Shown one piece after another: positions 19,800 through 28,058 of a DNA stretch of 34,646 bases. The notes below the pieces were generated by a model. The model worked only from the letters and a program-made list of their open reading frames with translations. It was not told the DNA's origin and ran no database searches. Position 1 is the stretch's first letter. The number at the start of each line of letters is the position of its first letter. Source of the stretch: Gliomastix tumulicola (taxonomy: Eukaryota > Ascomycota > Sordariomycetes > Hypocreales > Bionectriaceae); NCBI GenBank assembly GCA_001599755.1, contig BCHX01000010.1, positions 452,347-486,992 of the forward strand, read 5' to 3'. Made by a program: the position numbers and the translations under genes.

Positions 19800-20280
19800 A
19801 GTTTTCCGTCGTGTGCTCAACCGGAACGGCGGTCGCCCGCGTGGGTCCGCCAGTGACATACAGCGCACAACGTAAGCGAGAAGCTGCTTGACGACCAGTG
19901 TGTATCGCCGCTGCGTCTCTGGCTTGAACCGGAAATGGAACGGCCTGGTTCGTTCTTTCTGGAGCTCTTTGCGGTTCACCTCAAACAGTGCATTCCAAGA
20001 CAGAATGTCCGGCCGGATGTTGCTCTTGGCGCGATGGACCATCCGATCAAACGCCATGTGGATGAACCGGAGCTCTGCATCGTCGGATGAGCCAGTTTCG
20101 TCCGCGGGTCCCCAACTGGATCCGCCTCTGCATCCTCTGCTTCGTCTCTGTACTCCATGGAAATCAACTCTCGTAAGAAATCCTTCTTGCCACTGAAGTC
20201 CTTAAGATGCAGAGCTGACCCAGGTCGCCGGAGCCATGGGTTCGGCGCTCGGGCGTCATCGTCCCCATCGATCCTCAGTA
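19800..20280 (-). pseudogene. OrsD/recombinase-family protein, internal fragment
   Basis: In two minus-strand frames joined by a frameshift near 20080-20095 the sequence reads PNPWLRRPGSALHLKDF, an acidic stretch, then FIHMAFDRMVHRA, WNALFEVNRKELQ, PFHFRFKPETQRRY and LVVKQLLAYVVR. I recognise this order as the region between the OrsD-type finger and the recombinase-like domain in related fungal proteins. It is only distantly similar to the corresponding part of 5785-9546, so it is a different, older family member. It is bounded below by a TTTGA microsatellite. No finger and no catalytic part are retained. Confidence 0.5.
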
Positions 20281-20299
20281 TAAGAGATTCTATGGGACT

Positions 20300-20521
20300 T
20301 CAGCCAAGCAGACACTGAAGCATAGCTTTTGCTTTTGATGCAGAATGGAGAGGAATAGGATAGTACGTAATTTCAAGTCCATCACATGGTGAGCTTTGAG
20401 AGGGGCGGTCGAATTTATCCAGGAATGTAGAGCTGATAAAAGCGCGATAGACAAAAAGGCACTGCGTGTGATCGTACGTCTTGAGGATCAAAGAGACCTG
20501 CCGCAAACCAGAACACGACAC
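20300..20521 (-). pseudogene. Paralogue fragment of the 402-aa hypothetical protein
   Basis: A 73-codon minus-strand frame contains CLFVYRAFISSTFLDKFDRPS and EITYYPIPL. These match in order and spacing the C-terminal exon of the gene at 15540-16908 (CLYFYTATVPTSFLDRLDNPS ... VSYFEIPL). Only the last exon is recognisable; upstream sequence towards 20800 shows no earlier exons. Confidence 0.5.
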
Positions 20522-20801
20522 TCAAAGAGATGCGCACGATAGGGTCGGAGGCTGAACTAGCACGCAAGAAATGGGAGGCAGGCGGAGAAGATTAGCTAGA
20601 TGTCTGATCACGGTAAGGACTGATCAGGTCAAATTTGAGCCATCTTTTACGTCAGCATGGGGGCCGTGCCTTGATGACCAATAACATGCTCGTCCGTGCG
20701 CATGATGGTTGTCAAGCAATAGAAATAGCTAGTGGAGGCATTGGCTTGCAATCTTCTCCACGCAACCGCCTACCTTTCATCACGGTTCTGCCATAGTCAC
20801 A

Positions 20802-22588
20802 ATGCGTCTTTGTATTAAAGAACACTACAGTTTCGTGAGTTTGTTAGCGACGATATTCCAAAATATGCGATTCTGTCACATAGATGGGAGAGCCACGAGC
20901 TGTCCTACCAAGACCTGTGCGCCGCCACCGGTCACGGCGGAACGAAATCGGAAGCCGACCGTATCCGGAGGACACAGGGTTTCAAGAAGGTCTATAATTT
21001 TGGTCGCCGAGCATCGAAGGACGGCTATGAATATATCTGGGCTGACACCTGTTGTATTGACAAGTCTAGCAGCGCCGAACTCCAGGAAGCCATCAACTCT
21101 ATGTATCGCTGGTACCAAAAGTCTGGAGTCTGCTATGCTTACCTCGCCGACGTATCTATTGACGATAGTGGCGCTGATCATCACGACACACGCGCATCCC
21201 GAGCAAGTTGGATCGAATCATTCAAAGCTTCAGAGTGGTTTTATCGGGGCTGGACGCTCCAGGAGTTGCTAGCCCCGCGCAACCTGGTCTTTGTGGACCG
21301 GTACTGGAGGGAATGCGACCTTACCAGCAACTGGCCTGAGACTGTCTGTGGAATCACGGGGATTCCTACCGACTACCTGAGTAGAGGCAATGAACTTACC
21401 AATCTATGGGAAGTCCGAGTGGCTCGGCGGATGGCATGGGCGGCGAGCCGGAAGACTACTCGGATCGAGGACTCAGCTTACTCACTCCTCGGGCTCTTCG
21501 ACGTGTATTTGCCGATGCTCTATGGGGAGGGGCAACGAGCTTTCCAACGCCTGCAAGAGGAGATAGTGAATGTCTACGAGGACTCATCTATACTGGCCTG
21601 GAGCGGTATAGACACCGATAGAGGTTTCGCGCCCAACGGTCTTGCACAATCACCCGCTCACTTCCAAAGATATCCAGGATTGATTAATGACCAGGGGGCC
21701 CAATCTTCATTCGTCGATTTCGACGCACTGATGACGCCGCGGGGACTCCTGGTCTCACTGAAGATCCAGAAAGATCTGAATGATCCGGCATTCGCCCACG
21801 CTGTCTTGATGGATACAGAAGACCAGCGTCTTCCATGGAGATTTACCTCGGAGTCTCCAAGATCTTTGGTGCTGCTAATTATGTTCACTAGATCCAACTT
21901 TTCACGGGCGGGAGCGAAAAACGAATGCGTCAGGTTTTCGGATCCTTTTTGGGTCTCATCAGGGTTTGTCCGAAACGCCCGCCTGACCCGTGTTTGCTTT
22001 ATAAGGCATGTGCAAGCTGCAGATATAAATCGCCATAGCAGTGGATTCAGTCTTTGTTTGCGGGTGTGGGCTCAATAAACGACAACATTCACGTATCTTC
22101 TTCAGACGAGGCCGGGGCATCGGCACATCCTCGCTATTTTCGGCGGGCTACCGACGAGCGCATCAGGAAAGAGGGAGCAACACACTCTTGTCTGGGAGCT
22201 GGTAGCACGTACCGGGCCTCCGGAGAGATTTGGTATTCTTGTCGACTACCGGCTTACAAACGGGACGACCGTCAGCCACACTGCGGTCACGGTGATCAAG
22301 TTGTGGAAGCCAATGAATATGCCGTGGGCTTGCCATTTGGCAAGGGATCGAGAGTACCGGCGTAACTACACACGCTGCAACTTGTTAGATCACAACGACA
22401 CAGCCATACCATCCAACGAAATTTTCAGTACCAATAGCTTCCAGGGGTACTGGATACATGCTGGAGAAGACGAACTTGACACATTGCCAAACCGTCTGAC
22501 AAGAAGACCCCCAGTAATAGAGCTGAGAGCCCTCAGAGGCACCAAGGTACGAAGCCCCTCAGAAGCTCCGCCAAAGTACCAGCCATGA
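20802..22588 (+). pseudogene. HET-domain (heterokaryon incompatibility) protein, N-terminus damaged
   Basis: The HET domain is clear in the frame open from 20819: IPKYAILSHRWE, then GYEYIWADTCCIDKSSSAELQEAINSM in two blocks, MYRWYQKSGVCYAYLADV, and WFYRGWTLQELLAPRNLVF. After it come RRMAWAASRKTTRIEDSAYSL and LPMLYGEGQRAFQRLQEEI, the usual segment downstream of HET. HET proteins trigger cell death when genetically different hyphae fuse. The plausible start ATG at 20802 (MRL) is out of frame with the domain, and a TAA lies in the domain frame at 20816-20818. So the N-terminus carries at least a frameshift. The first frame ends at 22076-22078. A second open stretch preceded by an acceptor-like TTCTTCAG (22098-22105) runs to the TGA at 22586-22588 and looks protein-like (LVWELVAR, GILVDYRL, SFQGYWIHAGEDELDTLPNR). 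It may be a downstream exon, but the donor is not certain. Confidence 0.7.
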
Positions 22589-22636
22589 TAAATGCGGCTG
22601 AGATCATTCCCGAAGCTTCACGTTCGGCGGACTCAT

Positions 22637-23466
22637 GGACCTAATATGAAGTTCCTCATCAAGGAACAACGCCCTGGTAGTCTCGTTGATGCGAGCAAAA
22701 AATCTCGCCGGACATCTCTGCAGGTGGACTGCCACTGCGTCCTGTCCAACCACACGCTTGTTGTCGCAAATGTGGCAGGGTCCAGCGTCTTGCTACTAAT
22801 ACGTGCCTGATTTGCGCTGTCCCGGTAGCCGCGCTCTCGCTCCAACACTTCGCCGAGGTGAGTGTGGGCTTGTGCACCAAGCCTTTCTAACTGTTCGAAT
22901 GGATCGATCACCGGAATCTCCCTTTGCGGACGAGATGTCCTTGGTTTGCACGTATTTCGGCCCACTTCGAACCATTGGCTGCCCCCTCTTGAGGAGAAGA
23001 ATCTTTGGCAAGGAATGCCTTCGATCCACGGCAGCTCATCTGGAGGCGCAGCACAGCCTGTCGCTGGCCTCCCCCTGCCCCTTGGATTGACCCATTGATG
23101 TTCCTCAGAACAATGTTCCTGCATTTGTTGGACGTGGCGAAAGACCCGACCGCATGTACGGCATCTCCGTCCGTCCAGTTGTGGCGGTAGAAGATGAGGA
23201 ATAGGATCGGAAGCTGGATGTGGGTATTGTAACTCCTCCAAGTCAGATTGTTTCCGAAGGATGTTGGGGGTCTTTTGTATCCTTTCTAGTACAGTCTATC
23301 GATGCTCTGATGCAAGATCACGGTGTCGAGCGAGCAAGTGTGACTTGGCTTCGTCGGCGACGGACGCAAAGCCACAGACTTGGCATACTAGGAGTCGGTA
23401 TGATGACAAGAGAATAAACGGATAGATTGGGCCCCGCGGCATAGGCTGATCATCGGACTCCGCCAT
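22637..23466 (-). pseudogene. OrsD-type zinc finger protein, copy B, truncated
   Basis: From the ATG at 23466 it matches the first part of the copy A protein (PRGPIYPFILLSSYRLLVCQVCGF, split here as in copy A; then the second finger, CQRFFSSRGGSQWFEV, and LSRLPGR-like end). A CAG codon of copy A is TAG here (23296-23298), stopping the frame after the first finger. The frame then reopens and continues to the break near 22637, where homology ends within MRNFILG. The acidic region, recombinase domain and second OrsD finger of copy A are absent. The immediate downstream neighbour is the tail of the HET locus, only about 50 bp away. Confidence 0.7.
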
Positions 23467-23740
23467 TGTAATGCGTCGAGGTGTGTCTTCCAGCTCTCTG
23501 ACGATGATTGGGGACTTGACGCGACAGCAGTTCGCGTCTCGCGCCCCCAGGACTAAGCCGGAAGAATCAATCCCCATATTCTGCCCCCAGTCCCTACCCC
23601 GGTCCCAGCCCTGTCAAAAAGGTACGTACCTATTCCAAAACTACGGATACCCCCCAATGATATTTAAATCTACATGGGTTACAGTAGGACCCAAAAATCA
23701 AATCTACCTACTTTTGATTTTGTACTTGTCTACTAGTATT
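22637..23740 (-). mobile_element. Putative OrsD-YR repeat element, copy B (3'-truncated)
   Basis: Collinear with 8722-9802. The non-coding leader between the ATG and the shared end is also conserved, including GTACGTACCTA and the AAAATCAAA...TTTGATTTT hairpin at 23694-23721. Identity appears around 90% with scattered transitions. The upstream boundary at about 23740 coincides with that of copy A. Confidence 0.5.
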
Positions 23741-23850
23741 TCTGGGTATTACTTCTTCTATAGGCTGTGGAGCGTGGGCAAAACCATTACCGGCAACGTT
23801 TGACTGATAAGACCCCCGCAATAGGCTGTTTCCAAACGGTACCTTATGGC

Positions 23851-24718
23851 TCAGGGGAGAAACGGTAAAAAGCCCCCAAGCAGCGCCAGAGCACATCCGC
23901 AGCAGAGGCAACCCATGGATAGTCCGAAAACGTCCCCCCGTTGCACATCAATCCACGACGGCAAGACAGACAGCATCATGACCTGGTATCCAACTGCAAT
24001 CATGAAGGGCACACAACATACCAACCCAAACAGGACGCAAAGAGTGGCTTTAAGCGACCTGAGGGTTGGCCAAAAATTCCCCAGGTTTAAGCACCAGCCG
24101 TTTAGAAGAGAAAAAAAAACCAGAAACGCGCAGGCAGTTGAGACGATACCGGCGATGAGACAGTTTCTAACTTGAGGCCCCGTAATGACGGATAGAGTTG
24201 AGTCGTTCAGAGACTTGGTGTTGCCGAGCGCCTCCCTCAACACCTCTTGTGCTGCCAACGGGATTACGTCAGAGAGACGGAGCGGCAGGTTATGGCAGGA
24301 CTTGTTGGTCGTGTCACTGATACAAAGCTGACCAGTTCCTACGTAAAGTATTTTGGGCACTGCTATATCGGCTATGCCAGATATTTGAGTCGCGACTGCG
24401 TCGGCCGCGGTGCGAACTTGGCTGACTACCTCCGGGATCGCGGTGCTCAGTGTCCCCCCCACCTGCGATATCGCCGAATTCACAATGTTAGGCACGATGG
24501 GCAGCTGCCTCGGAAGGACTTTCCTAAGAGACAGGTCGAGCTGTACGTTGTTTTTAGCAGCATGCCTTGGCTCTGCACCTTGCTCATACCTGTAGCTTGG
24601 CCACGCCCAACTTGGAATACCTCGAGGAGAGTGCGTGAGCTGCAAGGGCGATGCAACAGATAAGACAGGCAGTCATGATGATAGCGATGGTACGTTTCAG
24701 TAGGGTAGCTCGAAGCAT
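23851..24718 (-). CDS. Four-pass membrane protein (SUR7/PalI-like topology), two exons
   Basis: Exon 1 is 24590-24718 and exon 2 is 23851-24540. The 49-nt intron has a GTATGA donor and a TACAG acceptor, and the product has 272 residues. Residues 9-30 form a hydrophobic N-terminal segment (IAIIMTACLICCIALAAHAL). A predicted outer loop of about 120 residues follows, with VGTGQLC and a second Cys 11 residues later. Three more membrane segments are clustered at the C-terminus (CLIAGIVSTACAFLVFF; LCVLFGLVCCVPFMIAVGY; FGLSMGCLCCGCALALLGGF). One N-terminal and three C-terminal spans around a Cys-pair loop is the layout of fungal SUR7/PalI-like proteins at the plasma membrane or eisosome. I call it similar in topology only, since no family-specific motif is certain. 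The reading frame is intact and it has its own AT-rich upstream region. Confidence 0.65.
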
Positions 24719-24777
24719 TGCAGGTTTGTGTTGAAATGGTCTGGTGAGCCGGTCAATTAGCGAAAGGCCAAGTGCGA

Positions 24778-24795
24778 ATTATATTTAAATATTTA
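24778..24795 (-). promoter_or_regulatory. Possible TATA-like element of the membrane protein gene
   Basis: On the minus strand an AT-only stretch (TAAATATTTAAATATAAT) ends 60 nt upstream of the ATG at 24718. The position is plausible for a core promoter; support is compositional only. Confidence 0.3.
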
Positions 24796-25342
24796 ACGCT
24801 GTGAAGATCCTCTGGGATATGTGAAGCAGTCGGAAAGGCCAGTTCTTGGACCTTAATCTGAGCTTGTGCACATGGTGGGCCGGCTGAGTCCTTCTTCAGA
24901 TCACTCCGGGTCTAGTTGTGGCCTTGGGCGTTCGCTTTGTATAAGCAACTAGAAGTCGTCCTCATGACATTAGTCGGCTGAATGTCTATAATACTACCAA
25001 ACAAGGTATTGTAGGTGTGACTGTGAAACTGTGTGTACAGTACTGTACTCCAGGTAGTTACAGCAATTTTTCATACCGATTTACTGTACGCAATTATGCA
25101 CAGTCATGAGCAGAATCAGCCTCCGCTCTAGACTATGTATGTGTTTTTAAACTACGTTAAATTTCTATAATATTATCCACAACAACGACCAAGACCATAA
25201 TTTCATAATCGCCAACCACCAACTGCTCATCATGGATTATTACAAGAGCGGATTATTTCGGGTCCTCAATACATGTGCAAATACGTTTGGCGACAGCCTG
25301 TGGACCTCAGACCTCGATGACCCAGGGCCCATCAGGGAAACA
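24796..25342. other. AT-rich intergenic region, no gene
   Basis: AT-rich between about 24980 and 25230, without coding signals. A plus-strand frame at 25232-25603 is antisense to the NLR relic and was not called. Confidence 0.5.
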
Positions 25343-25711
25343 TCAGGTGATTATACAATAGATTTCCGGGGTGCCAACAACAATATGACCAAGTCAGATG
25401 ATTCCATTCCCTGTCCGTACAGGCACACCGCCTCCGATGCCGACCAGGAGGCCGTATCGAAGGTTGGGGAATGTCATCCTCATCTGGGCGATAACCGTAG
25501 CAGCAGGGCAATTGCCAGTTGTAGGGAGGCTCGCGACAACGACATTGTGATTGTTGATACTGCCGAGCTTGTAGACATTATGGTCGGCCGGTCTTTGAGG
25601 TAGACTGTCGTGTTCTTCGTCCAACATCTCCATCGCGGCGATCTGTTCCACCTCTAGCGGGCAGATCCAGCCTATCTGGTAGGCCTGGACGTCCAGACGT
25701 CTTCGTGGCAT
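25343..25711 (-). pseudogene. NLR-type nucleoside phosphorylase (PNP_UDP) domain, N-terminal relic
   Basis: From the ATG at 25711 the frame gives YQIGWICPLEVEQIAAMEMLD, then DHNVYKLGSINNHNVVVASLP and YGLLVGIGGGVP. These are the hallmarks of the purine nucleoside phosphorylase-like domain that starts many fungal NLR (PNP-NACHT/NB-ARC-repeat) proteins. A TGA at 25394-25396 interrupts the frame exactly where the family continues as R-L-G-D-VVV. The same frame reads on as LGHIVVGTPEI to the next stop at 25343. An Arg CGA to TGA change would explain it. No NACHT or repeat region follows in this window. Such NLRs act in non-self recognition and cell death; this one is a remnant. Confidence 0.75.
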
Positions 25712-26414
25712 CTCCAGCTTTAGGCGGTCTTCGGTTGGGCAAGTAGATGGTTAAGCAAGCTCGCATTGTGTCGGTCGTATCGGTCGCGTCGGTGAGAGTT
25801 CGATGACAGGACATAGAGGATCAGGGAGACGTCGGTAAGCTGCGGTGCGGGAATAGACGTCGAGTCGTGGTGGTTCGCATAAGGCAGACAATATGCGTAA
25901 GCGCCCTCATTGTGCGCCTGACATCACTGCCAGCCAGTCATCACGAAATGCGCAGGTCAACGCGCGCGCAAGTCACGGCGGGAGGCATGCGGGTGGTACG
26001 AGAGAACGGACGACGTTAGCCATGTGCGGGGTTAGGCAAGTTCTAGGGCTACTCAAGACACCGGCGTCTCAACTGTTGGTGTTCTACTGCTAGGATTTGC
26101 CATGTTTGTGCCACAATCATCAGGCATCAGTAGGGTGGCGCGTGGTCCCCTTTGGCTACGTCCAAGGGGACATAGCAGGTCCACGGGTGGTTGACAGGGC
26201 ATCCAAGACAGTACGCAAGGCGTACGCTGGGAGACGGGCTATGGAAATGTGTAGACAGGGAGTTCAGTGGGAAATTACCCGCCCGTAGTGGAACAGGAGG
26301 ACCATCTGGATACTTGCGCCCACACGATGGCTGCCACTCGCCCTTCGATTCGGTGACTTGACGTGCAAGATGTCACGCCCTGCCTGCCTTCTCGCAGCCC
26401 CAGCGGAGACGAGC
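25712..26414. other. Intergenic, no gene recognised
   Basis: Small open frames on the plus strand show no recognisable domains. The region leads into the hairpin-rich repeat region that starts at about 26415. Confidence 0.45.
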
Positions 26415-26516
26415 TTGCTAGCTGTACTTTTGTTTGTTTGTTTGTTTGTTTGTATATTTTCCGTCCAGCAGCATAAGGCTGCTCAGGTCCCCTGTAGGGG
26501 CACAGGACGTGCTGAG
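26415..26516 (+). repeat. Repeat unit with TTTG microsatellite, copy 1
   Basis: TTGCTAGCTGTACTTT, then about six TTTG units, then TTTTCCGTCCAGCAGC, a CCCC-TGTA-GGGG hairpin and GACGTGCT. The same order recurs at 26769-26866. An AGCAGC-ATAAG-GCTGCT hairpin lies at 26467-26483. Confidence 0.75.
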
Positions 26517-26591
26517 CTACCGTTTCTAGCTACTACTCTACAAGCAAACCAGGGGTCCAGCTCTACAAAGTGGTAACCGTAAACACTATCC

Positions 26592-26646
26592 AGCATATCG
26601 TCGGCTCACAGGCGCCCATCGTCGATACCTGCCGCCCGTCAGCGGG
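26592..26646 (+). repeat. AGCATATCGTCGGCTC unit, copy 1
   Basis: AGCATATCGTCGGCTCACAG followed by a GCCCGTCAGCGGG hairpin. A second copy lies at 27058-27111, with the hairpin word kept and the linker altered. Confidence 0.6.
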
Positions 26647-26768
26647 TCATCCAGGGGCAGAGCGGGGTCTGCTGTGTTGTTGGTCCTAATGGGACCTCTA
26701 CATCGGCCGCTAAGGAGGCTCGTACGCGGTCCCCGCCAGTAGCGAGGTGCGTCCGCTCCTCGATGCTG

Positions 26769-26866
26769 TTGCTAGCTGTACTTTTTTGTTTGTTTGTTTG
26801 TATGTTTTCCGTCCAGCAGCATTAGGCCGCTCAGGTCCCCTGTAGGGGCACGGGACGTGCTAGGCT
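26769..26866 (+). repeat. Repeat unit with TTTG microsatellite, copy 2
   Basis: Second copy of the unit at 26415-26516, with fewer TTTG units and about 92% identity outside the microsatellite. The CCCC-TGTA-GGGG hairpin (26837-26848) is unchanged. The opening word TTGCTAGCTGTAC appears a third time near 27938 without the rest. Confidence 0.75.
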
Positions 26867-27057
26867 AAACTATCTAAAGGAGTGCACTGTCAGAGGACTT
26901 CACCCAGCGCTTCTTGCAAGACCTTCGTAGGATGGGCTGTCGAGCCCAACTCTCGAAGGCGGCTTTTCTACCTTTCCCCAGAGGTAGATTGTCGGCATGC
27001 ACACAGTACAAGTGTCTAAGGCTAATCCTCCACCACTCGTCCTTTACCAGTTCATCT

Positions 27058-27111
27058 AGCATATCGTCGGCTCAAAGGCGCAATGGTCTGAGAAGGCATC
27101 CCGTCAGCGGG
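27058..27111 (+). repeat. AGCATATCGTCGGCTC unit, copy 2
   Basis: Second copy of the unit at 26592-26646; the terminal CCCGTCAGCGGG word is intact. Confidence 0.6.
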
Positions 27112-27214
27112 AACATATCCCTCTCCAGCCGAGAATTCTCTTGCACGGGTAGGCAAAGTGCCCTCCACGGTCGCCAGTAGCTACGACCGAAGCCGTGCAT
27201 CCTATAGGGAAAAA

Positions 27215-27752
27215 CCCCTCGGAAGGGGAAAACCCCAAGGCGGCTAGAACGCTGTCTGGTCTCCAGGTAAGCTCTGTACCATTTTGACCCAGCGGTTTAT
27301 GTCTGTATTGTCTCGGCGAGCGAGACGCAATTGTCGACCCGGTCGCAACCGGGCAGCAGCCAAAGGCTGCCGAAAAAGAAAAAGAAGAAGAAAAAGAATG
27401 GTCTCTAGGCAGGAAATACCTGCAGAGGTCGGTCGAGGCAGCGCGAAGCTGCAGGTCTGGGCGAGGGCGCGACGGCCCAGGTCGTCGGGCAGCTGTGGCT
27501 GCGCAGGAGTGTCGAAGAGGCGTAAGAGCCCCGAAGTAACCCAAGGGCAACAAAGCCCGGAGGATCGAGCAGCAGGATGCTGCGTCTGTGTCTGGGCAGC
27601 CGTAGCTGCAGAGGTCGGTTGGTCGGTCGGAGAGGGCACTGGGCCCCGAGTGTCGGATGGCTCGCGAAGCCGGGGGGTCGAAGCTCGGAATGAGCCTAAG
27701 GTAGTCGGTAGGAAGGAGTGCCCAAAGGCAACGTCAAGAGCTCGCGAAGCTC
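27215..27752 (+). repeat. Train of about 15 different short perfect hairpins
   Basis: In 540 bp I find these stem-loops: 27215-27228, 27311-27325, 27338-27353 (CCCGGT-CGCA-ACCGGG), 27356-27370, 27409-27423, 27438-27452, 27489-27502, 27545-27558, 27569-27583 (GCAGCA-GGA-TGCTGC), 27596-27609, 27637-27652 (weak), 27659-27671, 27683-27695, 27719-27730 and 27738-27752 (GAGCT-CGCGA-AGCTC). Stems are 4-6 bp and mostly perfect, loops are mostly 3-6 nt, and the stem sequences differ. Many lie next to GTCG words. A plus-strand frame of 170 codons covers part of it but looks compositional. Could be the leader or ORF1 area of a LINE relative, or a structured RNA of unknown kind. Confidence 0.6.
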
Positions 27753-27867
27753 AATGTCGTCGGTGCCAGCATGGCAAAGAAAGGTCAACTCTCTGAATCC
27801 CTTTCTTGTGGCGGTTGTTAGGGCCCCGATAAGCCCTAGGTGAAATTGCTGCGAAATTTAGCCTGCG

Positions 27868-27919
27868 AAAAATTTTCCCCTAGCAGAACACTAACAGTGG
27901 CTGCCAAGGGAAAATTTTT
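27868..27919 (+). other. Long nested hairpin
   Basis: A perfect 12-bp inverted repeat (AAAAATTTTCCC at 27868-27879, GGGAAAATTTTT at 27908-27919) encloses GCAG/CTGC (27883-27886 and 27901-27904), which encloses CACT-AAC-AGTG (27889-27899). The three stems nest with 1-3 nt internal loops, making one extended stem-loop of 52 nt. Confidence 0.7.
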
Positions 27920-28058
27920 ACAGGAGAGAGTTGTGTTGCTAGCTGTACCATCGGTCCTTTGGCCGACTACAGGGTAGGCAAACACCTGTGGGGATCCGAA
28001 CATGGCCCATACCATGTTCACAAGCTAACGGCCAGATGACCGTGATGGTGGCTGGTAG

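Noticed and set aside
23846..24663. Plus-strand frames opposite the membrane protein gene
   Set aside because: Antisense shadows; the minus strand has a consistent two-exon gene with clear membrane segments.
25232..25603. 123-codon plus-strand frame
   Set aside because: Antisense to the well-supported NLR relic; no domain.
27284..27796. 170-codon plus-strand frame as LINE ORF1
   Set aside because: Basic and Arg-rich but without a zinc knuckle or RRM pattern; the hairpin structure explains the sequence better.
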